A program made the position numbers and the translations under genes. Positions 6,077 through 6,118 of a stretch of 6,118 nucleotides of DNA are shown here, in pieces (the stretch's first letter is position 1; the number at the start of each line of letters is the position of its first letter). This stretch comes from Gemmatimonadaceae bacterium (GTDB lineage: Bacteria > Gemmatimonadota > Gemmatimonadetes > Gemmatimonadales > Gemmatimonadaceae), in NCBI GenBank assembly GCA_025451425.1, contig JANWKK010000226.1:1-6118 (forward strand). Reading direction: 5' to 3'. The notes below the pieces were generated by a model. That model was not told the DNA's origin, did no database searches, and was given only the letters and a program-made list of their open reading frames with translations.

Positions 6077-6118
6077 CAGACTGTGTCTCCGACGAGGTGC
6101 GAGATCGGGCGATAGGCC
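6076..6118 (-). CDS. C-terminal end of an upstream gene, possibly flhB (partial)
   Basis: One minus-strand frame entering from the window edge reads AYRPISHLVGDTV and stops at TGA (6078-6076), sharing one base with the flhA ATG (TGATG). Such overlaps are typical of tightly coupled flagellar genes, and flhB commonly precedes flhA, with FlhB often ending shortly after an AYVYR-like segment. Thirteen residues are too few for a firm identity. The other two frames are also open over this short distance, so the call depends on the stop/start overlap. Confidence 0.4.
   Translation of the reverse strand, partial: AYRPISHLVGDTV

Noticed and set aside
1..6118. CRISPR arrays, tRNA/rRNA genes, insertion sequences or phage genes
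   Set aside because: Looked for and not seen; nearly all the sequence is taken up by conserved flagellar genes on one strand.

Overview
The window is a compact block of flagellar genes, all reading on the minus strand. The organism is probably a Gram-negative bacterium. It encodes the L-ring protein FlgH and the P-ring chaperone FlgA, which are only needed where there is an outer membrane and a peptidoglycan layer to cross. The DNA is GC-rich. The gene order (flhA, an flhG-like gene, fliA, then flgF-flgG-flgA-flgH) and the protein style suggest a deep-branching phylum such as Gemmatimonadota, but that assignment is an impression and was not tested.

In transcription order (right to left): the last codons of an upstream gene (position suggests flhB); flhA, the export-gate protein (3980-6076); a short FlhG/MinD-like gene overlapping the end of flhA (3439-3990); and fliA, the flagellar sigma factor (2675-3439), joined to the previous gene by a TAATG overlap. 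A strong intrinsic terminator (2629-2659) ends this first unit. A 277-base gap (2398-2674) contains that terminator, a pair of tandem GGCA-N5-TGCC dyads, and a sigma-54-like -24/-12 element framed by a 9-bp inverted repeat. It probably holds the promoter of the second unit: flgF (1672-2397), flgG (865-1659), flgA (410-862) and the start of flgH (413 down to the window edge), packed with gaps or overlaps of 12 nt, 2 nt and -4 nt.

Together the genes cover secretion of flagellar parts (FlhA), late-gene transcription (FliA), the proximal and distal rod (FlgF, FlgG) and the rings in the cell wall and outer membrane (FlgA, FlgH). The FlhG-like protein would be expected to act in flagellar number or placement, but it lacks both Walker A lysines and the segment between Walker A and Walker B. 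No flhF lies next to it. FlgH lacks the lipobox cysteine usual for the family. These two proteins and the regulatory gap upstream of flgF are the points most worth checking.
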